Source: Clostridia bacterium
GTDB lineage: Bacteria > Bacillota > Clostridia > Monoglobales > Monoglobaceae
DNA length: 64,000 bases
Direction: 5' to 3'
NCBI GenBank assembly: GCA_017409575.1
Contig: JAFQSM010000074.1
Span: forward strand, 42,017 to 106,016
The notes under the pieces are model-generated. The model saw only the letters and a program-made list of their open reading frames with translations. It was not told the DNA's origin and ran no database searches. Positions 16,241-24,213 of the stretch are shown here, piece by piece (the first letter of the stretch is position 1; each line of letters starts with the position of its first letter). The position numbers and the translations under genes were made by a program.

Positions 16241-17296
16241 ATGAACATACTCAAAGTAAATATTCCTGGACGGGAATATGACATAAAAATTCAAAAAGGA
16301 ATTCTGGATAATGCAGGTGTTTTGATTGCCGAGGTCTCGCCTGTTGGTAAGGCAGCTGTTGTTACCGACGAAAATGTCGCGCCACTTTACGCCGAAAAAC
16401 TGCTGGACTCTCTTAAAAAATCCGGGTTTTCACCATTTCTGGTGACTGTCCCTGCAGGCGAAAGTTCAAAATCACTTAAGTATCTTGAATTCTTGTATGC
16501 AGAGCTTCTTTCAAACAAAATCACCCGCAGCGACATAGTAATCGCTCTTGGCGGCGGAGTTGTCGGGGACCTTACCGGATTTTGTGCATCAACGCTTCTT
16601 CGGGGGATACCGTTTGTTCAAATACCCACAACACTTCTTTCGCAGGTGGACAGCAGTGTTGGAGGCAAGGTTGCAATCAATCTGCCTGCCGGGAAAAATC
16701 TTGCAGGTGCATTCTATCAGCCCAGGCTTGTAATCATTGACCCCAACTGTCTTGACACACTTTCTGACAAAATTTTTTCAGATGGAATGGCCGAAGTCAT
16801 CAAATACGGTGCTATTCTTGACGAAAACTTTTTTGCAAAACTGGAAAATTCGGCGTCGCGTGCAAAGGTTATGGAAATTATCGAGGATGTAATATATCAT
16901 TCCTGCGACCTCAAACGGCAGGTTGTCGAGGACGACGAGCTTGACCTTGGCGGAAGAATGATTCTTAACTTTGGGCACACATTTGGGCACGCAATCGAAA
17001 AGAAATATAACTTCGAAACCTACACCCACGGCGAGGCAGTTGCTGCCGGAATGGTTATGGCAGCAGAATATGGCGAATCACTTGGTATAACAAAAGATAA
17101 TTCCAAGGACCGTATACGCTCCCTTATTTCAGCTTTTGGTCTGCCCGAAGAAATCGACATTGATGAACAGACTCTTTCGGGCTCAATCGCTGTTGACAAA
17201 AAAGGGAAGGGCGACTTTGTAAGTCTTATTCTTCCTGAAAAAATCGGCAAGGTGATAATAAAAGATATAAAGAAGGACCATATATGGACAAAATAA
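16241..17296 (+). CDS. aroB: 3-dehydroquinate synthase
   Basis: 351 residues from the ATG at 16241 (MNILKVNIPGREYDI), 1 bp after the tyrA stop; a frame 32 codons longer lies inside tyrA and is rejected. NAD- and metal-dependent cyclisation of DAHP. Hallmarks: GGGVVGDLTGFCAS (~105), PTTLLSQVDSSVGGK, AGKNLAGAFYQP, and metal ligands in GHTFGHAIE and HGEAVAAGM. Ends inside the start of aroA (13-bp overlap). Confidence 0.97.
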   Translation: MNILKVNIPGREYDIKIQKGILDNAGVLIAEVSPVGKAAVVTDENVAPLYAEKLLDSLKKSGFSPFLVTVPAGESSKSLKYLEFLYAELLSNKITRSDIVIALGGGVVGDLTGFCASTLLRGIPFVQIPTTLLSQVDSSVGGKVAINLPAGKNLAGAFYQPRLVIIDPNCLDTLSDKIFSDGMAEVIKYGAILDENFFAKLENSASRAKVMEIIEDVIYHSCDLKRQVVEDDELDLGGRMILNFGHTFGHAIEKKYNFETYTHGEAVAAGMVMAAEYGESLGITKDNSKDRIRSLISAFGLPEEIDIDEQTLSGSIAVDKKGKGDFVSLILPEKIGKVIIKDIKKDHIWTK

Positions 17297-18555
17297 CAAT
17301 CACGCCCTGTCCTCTTTCGGGCAGTGTTAAAATTCCACCGTCAAAAAGCTATGCACACCGTGCAATCATATCCGCTTTTTTGTCGGGCGGAGACTGTAAA
17401 ATTGAAAATATCAAGCTGTCAGACGACATTTCGGCAACCCTGTCTTGTATGAAAGCCCTTGGTGGGGAATATATATATGACCCCCAAAGTTTGACACTTA
17501 ATATAAGCCGAAAAACCAAACCCTTAACCAAAAAAGTCCGGCTTGACTGTTTGGAGAGTGGCTCTACCCTCAGATTTTTTATTCCCATTGCACTCTCTCT
17601 TGGCACAGAATTTGAATTTTCGGGAAAAGACAGGCTTTTGTCAAGGCCTCTTGACCCATACTTTAAAATTTTTGACCACCTTGGCATCGAATACCATCAA
17701 ACAGAAAACTCTCTTTTGATAAGCGGAAGTCTTAAGCCGGGAAAATTTGTAATCGACGGCTCGGTAAGTTCGCAATTTGTGACAGGTCTTCTTTTTGCAC
17801 TTCCTCTTCTTGACGGGACCAGTGAAATAGCAATCGACGGCAATCTTTCGTCAAAAGGCTATATTGATATAACTCTTGATGTTCTTAAAAAGTTTGGCAT
17901 AAAAATCAAAAATGACAATTACAAAACCTTCATTATAGAAGGAAATCAAAAATATAAAGCTCAAAACTATGTTGTGGAGGGTGACTTTTCTCAAAGTGCG
18001 TTCTTCCTTGTCGCAGGGGCACTTGGCTCTGATATCACAGTCTCGGGTCTTAACCCCGACAGTCTGCAGGGAGATAAGAAAATCCTTGATATCATCAAAG
18101 AAACCGGGGCAAAAATTGAACAAGTCTCAAAATCTGACTTTAGCGCCATATGCACTTCCCTTATGCACGGCATAACGATTGACGCGGATGAGGTACCTGA
18201 CCTTGTTCCTGTTCTGGCAGTTTTGTTTGCTTTTTGCAAAGGCGAAAGCCGTATAACAAACGCATCTCGCCTAAGGCTGAAAGAAAGCGACCGTCTTTCA
18301 ACAACCTGTGATGTGCTTAAAAAAATGGGAGCAGATATTGAAGAAGGCGAAGATTTTCTTGTCATAAAAGGCAAGCAAACTTTAAAAGGCGCCGAAGTTT
18401 CTGCCCACAACGACCATCGTATTGCAATGGCAGCTGCCATTGCGGCTTGCCGCTGCGAGGGCGATGTAATTATAGACGGAGCGGAAAAGGCAGTAAGCAA
18501 ATCCTATCCCGACTTTTTTGAAGACTATAACAATCTTGGAGGTAATGCAAGATGA
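17284..18555 (+). CDS. aroA: 3-phosphoshikimate 1-carboxyvinyltransferase (EPSP synthase)
   Basis: 423 residues, normal length. Adds the enolpyruvyl group of PEP to shikimate 3-phosphate. Motifs: PPSKSYAHRAIISAFL (substrate Lys/Ser at ~18-19), SGSTLRFFIP (variant of the usual SGTTMR), RLRLKESDRL (~335) and HNDHRIAMA (~375). Overlaps aroB by 13 bp and aroC by 4 bp. Confidence 0.97.
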   Translation: MDKITITPCPLSGSVKIPPSKSYAHRAIISAFLSGGDCKIENIKLSDDISATLSCMKALGGEYIYDPQSLTLNISRKTKPLTKKVRLDCLESGSTLRFFIPIALSLGTEFEFSGKDRLLSRPLDPYFKIFDHLGIEYHQTENSLLISGSLKPGKFVIDGSVSSQFVTGLLFALPLLDGTSEIAIDGNLSSKGYIDITLDVLKKFGIKIKNDNYKTFIIEGNQKYKAQNYVVEGDFSQSAFFLVAGALGSDITVSGLNPDSLQGDKKILDIIKETGAKIEQVSKSDFSAICTSLMHGITIDADEVPDLVPVLAVLFAFCKGESRITNASRLRLKESDRLSTTCDVLKKMGADIEEGEDFLVIKGKQTLKGAEVSAHNDHRIAMAAAIAACRCEGDVIIDGAEKAVSKSYPDFFEDYNNLGGNAR

Positions 18556-19619
18556 ATACCTGGGGAAATAAAATAAAAATCAGTATTTTCGGAGAGTCTC
18601 ACGGAGGCGGAATCGGAGTCGTTCTTGACGGAATTCCGTCAGGGCTGGAGCTTGACACCGAATTTATAAAAGCCGAAATGACTCGCCGTGCCCCCGGAAG
18701 AGACAATCTGTCTACACCCAGAAAAGAAGCAGACGAAGTCGAAATTCTGTCAGGTGTTTTTGATGGAAAAACCTCGGGGACTCCAATTTGTGCTGTAATC
18801 CGCAACACAAATACAAGGTCAAAAGACTACTCGCCAAACATTCTCCGTCCCGGCCATGCTGACTTCACCGGTTTTGCAAAATACGGCAAAGCACATGATT
18901 TTCGCGGCGGCGGACATTTTTCGGGCAGGATTACTGCAGGATTGGTTTTTGCAGGCGCAGTTGCAAAGCTTTGCCTTAAAGAATCCGGCATAACTGTCGG
19001 CTCGCATGTCAAAAAAATACATACCGTTTCGGAAGACTCTTTTTCTGACCTTTCCCTTACCCCCGAGCTTTTGAGTGAGATTTCGCAAAAAGGATTTCCG
19101 GTTATTGACGATTCGGTCGGCGAAAAAATGAAAGCGGAAATACTTGCTGCCTCAGCCGACAAAAACTCGGTCGGCGGAATTATCGAATGTGCGGTTTTGG
19201 GGGTTAAACCCGGAATCGGCTCGCCGTTTTTTGCATCGCTCGAAAGCCGGATTTCGTCACTTATCTTCTCGGTCCCTGCAGTAAAGGGCATCGAATTCGG
19301 ATGTGGCTTTGATTTTGCTGATATGTATGGCTTTGACGCAAACGACCAATTTGAAACCGACGGAAAAGAAATTTATACCAAAACAAATCACAACGGAGGA
19401 ATAAATGGCGGAATATCAAACGGAATGCCGATTATGTTCACGACCGTAATCAAACCCACTCCGTCAATAGCAAAACCGCAAAGCACCGTTGACCTTGAGA
19501 AAATGGAAAACACCACACTTGAAATCACCGGCCGGCATGACCCCTGCATTGTTCAGCGTGCAGCGGTGGTAATCGAAAGTGCTGCTGCTCTTGCGATTTT
19601 GGATGCACTATATGACTAA
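18552..19619 (+). CDS. aroC: Chorismate synthase
   Basis: 355 residues. FMN-dependent elimination of phosphate from EPSP to give chorismate. Motifs: GESHGGGIGVVLDGIPSGL, RRAPGRDNLSTPRKE, RPGHADFTGFAKYG, RGGGHFSGRITAG, and the C-terminal RHDPCIVQRAAVV. Start overlaps aroA by 4 bp. Confidence 0.98.
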   Translation: MNTWGNKIKISIFGESHGGGIGVVLDGIPSGLELDTEFIKAEMTRRAPGRDNLSTPRKEADEVEILSGVFDGKTSGTPICAVIRNTNTRSKDYSPNILRPGHADFTGFAKYGKAHDFRGGGHFSGRITAGLVFAGAVAKLCLKESGITVGSHVKKIHTVSEDSFSDLSLTPELLSEISQKGFPVIDDSVGEKMKAEILAASADKNSVGGIIECAVLGVKPGIGSPFFASLESRISSLIFSVPAVKGIEFGCGFDFADMYGFDANDQFETDGKEIYTKTNHNGGINGGISNGMPIMFTTVIKPTPSIAKPQSTVDLEKMENTTLEITGRHDPCIVQRAAVVIESAAALAILDALYD

Positions 19620-19637
19620 GTTGAAAGGAGCCTTTTA

Positions 19638-20774
19638 ATGTACGATATAGATTCTTTAAGACAGGAAATCGACAAAATTGATGCCGAACTTCTTCCTCTG
19701 TTTCTCAAAAGAATGAATTGCAGTCTTGGTATTGCAGAATACAAGCGGCAAAACAATCTGCCTGTTTTGGATAAGCAACGGGAAGAAAAAATATTAAATG
19801 ACAAAATGTCAAAGGTAAGTGAGGAGCTCCGGATTCCTGTCCGTGATTTTTTTGCAGGAATAATGAAAATAAGCCGCAACGAACAGACAAAGGCACTGGC
19901 TGACACTCAATACGCACTTTCGCTCCTTGACAATTTTGAAAATGCTACAGATGTCAAAAAACCGCTTGTTGCATACCAGGGCATTCCCGGTTCAAACAGC
20001 GAAACAGCACTTATGCAGTTTTTTGGCGAGTCCTCTGAAAAAACCAATGTTATGACCTTTGCTGAGGTTCTGGACGCGGTAAATGATAATAAAGCCGATT
20101 TTGGAGTTATACCGCTTGAAAACTCCTCTACCGGCTCAATTTCGGCAACTCTTGACCTGCTTGAAAAACGCAGTCTTTACATAGTCGGCGAAACAGAGGT
20201 AAACATCGACCACTGTCTTGTCGGGTTGCCTGCCGCAGAACTTCGGGATATCAAAAAAGTATACTCGCATGAGCAAGGATATATGCAATGTAAGGCATTT
20301 TTTGCAAAACACCCCAAAATGCAATTCGAGCCATATCACAACACCGCATTGGCAGCAAAAATGATTGCCGGAAATGGCGACCCCTCCGTCGCTGCAATTT
20401 CGGACCGTCGTGCAGCTGAGCTCTATGGTCTTAAAATCCTTGCCGAAGGGATAAGCTCGATTGATGTAAATAAAACACGCTTTATTGTAATTGCAAAAAA
20501 AGGTCAGCTTGCCCCGGAATTTGACAAAGTCAGCATACTTTTTACTCTTCCTGACCGAAGCGGTATTCTTAACGAAGTTTTGTCGGTTTTTGCGCAAAGC
20601 GGAGTAAATCTTTTGAAGATTGAGTCAAGGCCAAGCCGTGACGGGTCGTTTCATTATATGTTCTTTGTTGATTTTGAGGGCAACTTGCAGGATGAAAAGA
20701 TAAAAAATGTTATTTCGCAGCTTTTGAATATGACTGCATCACTCAAAATCCTGGGCAACTATAAATCCTGCTGA
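19638..20774 (+). CDS. pheA: Bifunctional chorismate mutase/prephenate dehydratase with ACT domain
   Basis: 378 residues. Residues ~1-90: AroQ-type chorismate mutase (DIDSLRQEIDKIDAELLPL). Residues ~110-285: prephenate dehydratase (YQGIPGSNSETALMQFFG, VIPLENSSTGSISATLDLL, and the catalytic-type NKTRFIVI). Residues ~297-378: ACT domain with IESRPSRDGSF, the Phe-binding ESRP motif, so Phe feedback inhibition is likely. Supplies prephenate to both branches. Ribosome site AAAGGAG. Confidence 0.96.
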   Translation: MYDIDSLRQEIDKIDAELLPLFLKRMNCSLGIAEYKRQNNLPVLDKQREEKILNDKMSKVSEELRIPVRDFFAGIMKISRNEQTKALADTQYALSLLDNFENATDVKKPLVAYQGIPGSNSETALMQFFGESSEKTNVMTFAEVLDAVNDNKADFGVIPLENSSTGSISATLDLLEKRSLYIVGETEVNIDHCLVGLPAAELRDIKKVYSHEQGYMQCKAFFAKHPKMQFEPYHNTALAAKMIAGNGDPSVAAISDRRAAELYGLKILAEGISSIDVNKTRFIVIAKKGQLAPEFDKVSILFTLPDRSGILNEVLSVFAQSGVNLLKIESRPSRDGSFHYMFFVDFEGNLQDEKIKNVISQLLNMTASLKILGNYKSC

Positions 20775-20788
20775 GGAGGGGCTTTTAA

Positions 20789-21289
20789 ATGAAAAATATT
20801 GTCCTTATCGGCATGCCCGGCTCGGGCAAAACCACAATCGGCAAGCTTCTTGCAAAAAAACTTGGTCTTTTGTTTTTTGACTCGGACCAATATATTGAAG
20901 AAGCTCAAAACTTGACCATCCCCCAAATCTTTGAACAGTTTGACGAAGACCACTTCCGAAAGCTTGAAACCGACGCGCTTAAGGACCTTTCTCAAAAAAC
21001 AAACTCTGTGATATCAACGGGCGGCGGAATTGTGGAAAGGGAAGAAAATACCGATATTTTAAAAAAATCATCTGTTGTGATTTTTATAAACCGACCCCTA
21101 GAAAATCTTTTGAGTGATATTGACACAAAAAACAGACCGCTTCTGAAAAGCGGCAAAGAAAAACTTGTCGGTCTGTTTGAGCGAAGATTTGAGCTTTACA
21201 AAAAAGCCTGCCACGCCGAAGTTCTGAACAACGAATCTTTGGAAAATGTACTAAACAAAATAATAAGTGAGGTTTTGAAAAATGACTAA
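20789..21289 (+). CDS. aroK: Shikimate kinase
   Basis: 166 residues. ATP-dependent phosphorylation of shikimate. P-loop GMPGSGKTTIGKLL (~8-21), substrate Asp in FDSDQYIE, Arg in FRKLETDAL, STGGGIV (~77-83) and the lid region KNRPLL. Overlaps aroQ by 8 bp. Confidence 0.96.
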   Translation: MKNIVLIGMPGSGKTTIGKLLAKKLGLLFFDSDQYIEEAQNLTIPQIFEQFDEDHFRKLETDALKDLSQKTNSVISTGGGIVEREENTDILKKSSVVIFINRPLENLLSDIDTKNRPLLKSGKEKLVGLFERRFELYKKACHAEVLNNESLENVLNKIISEVLKND

Positions 21290-21725
21290 AATTTTGGTAA
21301 TAAACGGACCTAACCTGAATATGCTTGGTATTCGTGAGCCCGAAGTATATGGGAAAAAAACCTATGCTGATCTGGAAAACTATATCGAGGAATACTGTCG
21401 CGAAAAAGGTGCCGAGGCAACCGTTCTGCAAAGCAATGGTGAGGGCGAGCTGATTGATTTTATCCATCATTCGCAAGGCAATTTTGACGGCATAGTTATA
21501 AACCCGGGCGCATACACCCACTACAGTTATGCCATCCGCGATGCACTTTCGTCAATCGAAGTTCCTGCCGTTGAGGTGCACATCAGCAACATTCACAAGC
21601 GCGAAGAATTTCGCCATACCTCTGTAACCTCTCCTTCATGCATCGGTCAAATTACCGGTCTTGGCTTTAAAGGATATCTTTTGGCGATTGATTATCTTTT
21701 GGAGGAGGCTTTAAAGCGTGACTAA
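21282..21725 (+). CDS. aroQ: 3-dehydroquinate dehydratase, type II
   Basis: 147 residues. Trans-dehydration of 3-dehydroquinate. Family hallmarks: INGPNLNMLGIREPEVYG with the catalytic loop Tyr, NPGAYTHYSYAIRDAL, EVHISNIHKREEFRHTSVTS with the catalytic His. Overlaps aroK and aroE by 8 bp each. Confidence 0.97.
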   Translation: MTKILVINGPNLNMLGIREPEVYGKKTYADLENYIEEYCREKGAEATVLQSNGEGELIDFIHHSQGNFDGIVINPGAYTHYSYAIRDALSSIEVPAVEVHISNIHKREEFRHTSVTSPSCIGQITGLGFKGYLLAIDYLLEEALKRD

Positions 21726-22581
21726 ACTGCGTTTGGATGTTGTCGGCGACCCCATAAGTCACAGCAAGTCACCATATATTCACGAAACAGTTTTGAAAGA
21801 GCTTGGATTTGAGTACGAGTACCGGAAAGTACAGGTTAAAAAAGGTGAGCTTTCGAAATACCTGTTTGAAGCAAAAGCTCTTGGACTGTGTGGATTCAAC
21901 CTTACAATGCCTCACAAAACGGATATAATCCCTTTTCTTGATTCTATTGACGACGAAGCACTCCGTTTGGGCTCGGTCAATACAGTAAAAATCAAAGACG
22001 GAAAGTTTTTCGGATATAATACTGACGCGCTCGGTATGGTTTATTCTATGGAACAAAAGGGTTTTGGGGCAAAAGACAAAAACATTGTGATTCTGGGTGC
22101 AGGCGGTGTAGCTTTGGCACTGGCGCTTAAAATGGCTTTTGAGGGAGCCGGCAAAATAACTGTTCTCAACCGTACTTTGAGTTCAGCAGAAAATATATGC
22201 GAAAAAGTAATCAAAGAAAACGGCAAAAATTGTACTGCTCTTCCTTTTGAAAAAGAATCACTCCAAAATGCGGCAAAAGGCTGTGACATATTAATCAACT
22301 GCACGCCTTTGGGCATGGAGGGAATTGATGCTGATTTTGAAGACTTGTCGTTTCTGGATAACTTAAATCAGGAGTCACTCGTCTTTGACCTTATCTACAA
22401 CCCTCTCGAAACCAATCTTTTAAAGCATGCAAAAGAGCTTGGTCTCAGCACGCTGAATGGTCTTGATATGCTGATTTATCAAGGACTTCTGGCAGACGAA
22501 ATCTTTTTGGACACCAAGCTTGATTTGGTCAGCCTCAAAGAAAAAATTGATTATGTTTTCAAAAACTTGAAAAATTTTTAA
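21718..22581 (+). CDS. aroE: Shikimate dehydrogenase
   Basis: 287 residues. Reduces 3-dehydroshikimate with NADPH. DPISHSKSPYIHE (shikimate-binding Ser), NLTMPHKTDIIPFLD (catalytic Lys and Asp), SVNTVK, NTDALG, then the nucleotide-binding VILGAGGVALALAL and CTPLGM. Last gene of the nine-gene operon; no clear terminator follows before the rpmE promoter. Confidence 0.96.
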   Translation: MTKLRLDVVGDPISHSKSPYIHETVLKELGFEYEYRKVQVKKGELSKYLFEAKALGLCGFNLTMPHKTDIIPFLDSIDDEALRLGSVNTVKIKDGKFFGYNTDALGMVYSMEQKGFGAKDKNIVILGAGGVALALALKMAFEGAGKITVLNRTLSSAENICEKVIKENGKNCTALPFEKESLQNAAKGCDILINCTPLGMEGIDADFEDLSFLDNLNQESLVFDLIYNPLETNLLKHAKELGLSTLNGLDMLIYQGLLADEIFLDTKLDLVSLKEKIDYVFKNLKNF

Positions 22582-22588
22582 AAATATC

Positions 22589-22617
22589 TTGCAATTGTAA
22601 AAAGTATGTGCTATAAT
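22589..22617 (+). promoter_or_regulatory. Sigma-A promoter of rpmE
   Basis: -35 TTGCAA (22589-22594), 17-bp spacer, consensus -10 TATAAT (22612-22617). About 75 nt of leader precede the rpmE start. Confidence 0.85.
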
Positions 22618-22698
22618 ACTTAGGTCTGCTGAACGCGTTTTATGTTTTTGGCAGTATATACGAATGCAACTCTCGAAAGAAAGAGGTGAAATATAGAG

Positions 22699-22908
22699 AT
22701 GAAAGCAGGAATACATCCCGATTACAAAGAGACAACTATCAAGTGTGCTTGCGGCAATGTTATCGAAACAGGTTCTACAAAAGAAAATGTTTCTATCGAA
22801 ATTTGCTCTGCTTGCCATCCTTTCTACACAGGCAAGCAAAAATTAGTTGATACGGGCGGCCGTGTTGACAAGTTCAGAAAGCGTTTTGGTCTTACCGAAG
22901 AAAAATAG
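22699..22908 (+). CDS. rpmE: 50S ribosomal protein L31 (zinc-binding form)
   Basis: 69 residues. [20 protein letters not shown] and [14 protein letters not shown] supply the four Cys of the zinc-binding (C+) L31 type; no C-minus paralogue is in the window. It has its own promoter and terminator, so it is a single-gene unit after the aro operon. Confidence 0.98.
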   Translation: MKAGIHPDYKETTIKCACGNVIETGSTKENVSIEICSACHPFYTGKQKLVDTGGRVDKFRKRFGLTEEK

Positions 22909-22981
22909 TCTTTCTGACAAACTAAACTTTTCAGGAAATGTAAGTTTTATCAAAATTCAAAAAATTCAAAAAATTCTACAC

Positions 22982-23014
22982 AAAAATAGTCAAGCTAAAA
23001 GCTTGACTATTTTT
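22982..23014 (+). terminator. Terminator of rpmE
   Basis: Perfect 15-nt arms AAAAATAGTCAAGCT and its complement with a 3-nt loop, ending in a U-run. Confidence 0.9.
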
Positions 23015-23070
23015 ATAAAAAAGATTAAAATAAGAGTATGAATTTTTTAAGAAAGGATTTGGCAAATGCA

Positions 23071-23886
23071 ATGAAGCTTTTTAACACTCATACACATACA
23101 AACAATAGCGTAGACTGCAAGGCTCTTCCCATTGATATGTGCAAAAGCGCCATAAACGCAGGTCTTTCGGGCATTGCATTTTGCGACCATTGTCACGGCG
23201 GAAATTATATCACCCACCGCACCTACAGCGTACTGAAAGGTTCGATGCAGGATGCAAAGCTTATGGCAAGTCAATTTGAGGGTAGTCTCGAAGTCCTTGC
23301 AGGTGCCGAATTTGACGAGATTCTGTGGTCACCCGAGTATATAAACCGCCTTATTGAATCCTCGCCCCTTGACATAGTTCTGGCATCAGTACATCGTGTC
23401 CGTACAAATCTTGATCCAAATTATATCTCACGCGTGAATTTTTCGGCATATACAAATACACAGCTTCGCGAGCATGCAAAATCTTATTTTGAAGATGTCC
23501 TCGAAACTGCCGAAAAATGTGACTTTGATGTTCTTTCGCATCTGACGCTGATTTTGAGATATGTGCGCGGCTCTCACAAGCTTGACCTTGACCTTGCGGA
23601 GTTTATGCCCATAATCGACAAAACACTAAAGGTCCTTATCTCACGAGAAAAGGCTTTGGAGCTTAACTCCTCGGAATTTGAAAACATCGGTTTTATGCCC
23701 GATGCTGAAATCTTAAAAAGATACCGCTCTTTTGGCGGCGAGCTTGTCACAATAGGAACAGTCGCTCACAAACCAAAAAGAATTGACTATGGTATTTGCG
23801 AGGCGGTACAACTTCTTAAAGACTGCGGATTTGACTCGTATTATTATTACAAAAACAGACAACCGCAAAAAATATCTTTTGAATAA
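23071..23886 (+). CDS. PHP-domain phosphatase/hydrolase, HisJ-like
   Basis: 271 residues from the ATG at 23071 (MKLFNTHTHTNNSVDC); an earlier ATG at 23038 would add 11 codons that include the AAAGGA site. Metal-binding PHP motifs are visible: FNTHTHT, AFCDHCH, GAEFDEI, LASVHRV, LSHLTL. The last motif is odd: where histidinol-phosphatase-type PHP proteins have G-S-D-A-H, this has GTVAHKP, so the usual metal-ligand Asp is Val. A canonical HisJ exists at 36.2 kb in the his operon, so this copy may act on another substrate or be weakened. Single gene, no visible operon partners. Confidence 0.75.
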   Translation: MKLFNTHTHTNNSVDCKALPIDMCKSAINAGLSGIAFCDHCHGGNYITHRTYSVLKGSMQDAKLMASQFEGSLEVLAGAEFDEILWSPEYINRLIESSPLDIVLASVHRVRTNLDPNYISRVNFSAYTNTQLREHAKSYFEDVLETAEKCDFDVLSHLTLILRYVRGSHKLDLDLAEFMPIIDKTLKVLISREKALELNSSEFENIGFMPDAEILKRYRSFGGELVTIGTVAHKPKRIDYGICEAVQLLKDCGFDSYYYYKNRQPQKISFE

Positions 23887-23891
23887 TAATT

Positions 23892-23928
23892 AAAAAATCT
23901 TCTTTTTGTCAAAATTTGAAGATTTTTT
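23892..23928 (+). terminator. Terminator of the PHP gene
   Basis: AAAAAATCTTC pairs with GAAGATTTTTT, followed by a U-rich tail. Confidence 0.8.
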
Positions 23929-23938
23929 TATTTTTATC

Positions 23939-23967
23939 TTTACAAATCAAAAAATCTGTGATAAAAT
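23939..23967 (+). promoter_or_regulatory. Promoter of tRNA-Ala
   Basis: -35 TTTACA (23939-23944), 17-bp spacer, -10 TAAAAT (23962-23967), 13 bp before the tRNA. Confidence 0.75.
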
Positions 23968-23979
23968 ATATTTGTTTTT

Positions 23980-24055
23980 GGGGGTGTAGCTCAGTTGGGA
24001 GAGCACCTGCCTTGCAAGCAGGGGGTCAGGAGTTCGACTCTCCTCATCTCCACCA
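23980..24055 (+). tRNA. tRNA-Ala (anticodon TGC)
   Basis: 76 nt with encoded CCA. Acceptor GGGGGTG pairs with CATCTCC (two G-U pairs); anticodon loop CTTGCAA inside CCTGC/GCAGG; T-loop GTTCGAC. Confidence 0.97.
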
Positions 24056-24060
24056 AAAAA

Positions 24061-24087
24061 AGCATCGACAAAGTCGATGCTTTTTTT
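24061..24087 (+). terminator. Terminator after tRNA-Ala
   Basis: AGCATCGAC, loop AAA, GTCGATGCT, then a seven-T run. Confidence 0.9.
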
Positions 24088-24106
24088 AATCCATATTAAC
24101 GCACTT

Positions 24107-24213
24107 AGTGTCGTGTGTAAATTTGCTCTAGATTGGGTGATTAGCCGAGCGCCGCGTACTTGCGTACGCAAGTGAGGGTAAGCGCCCGATATAGTGTGAA
24201 TTTACCTGACACT
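24107..24213. repeat. 107-bp imperfect inverted repeat with nested palindromes
   Basis: Outer arms AGTGTC...GACACT and GTAAATT...AATTTAC enclose a GC-rich centre with ACTTGCGTACGCAAGT, a perfect 16-bp palindrome, and GCGCC...GGGTAAGCGCCC. It fills the gap between tRNA-Ala and the stop of the acyl-CoA ligase. It could serve as that gene's terminator or be the remnant of a small palindromic mobile element. Confidence 0.5.

Noticed and set aside
24107..24213. Second, degenerate tRNA next to tRNA-Ala
   Set aside because: No anticodon arm or T-loop sequence; it is an inverted repeat, not a cloverleaf.
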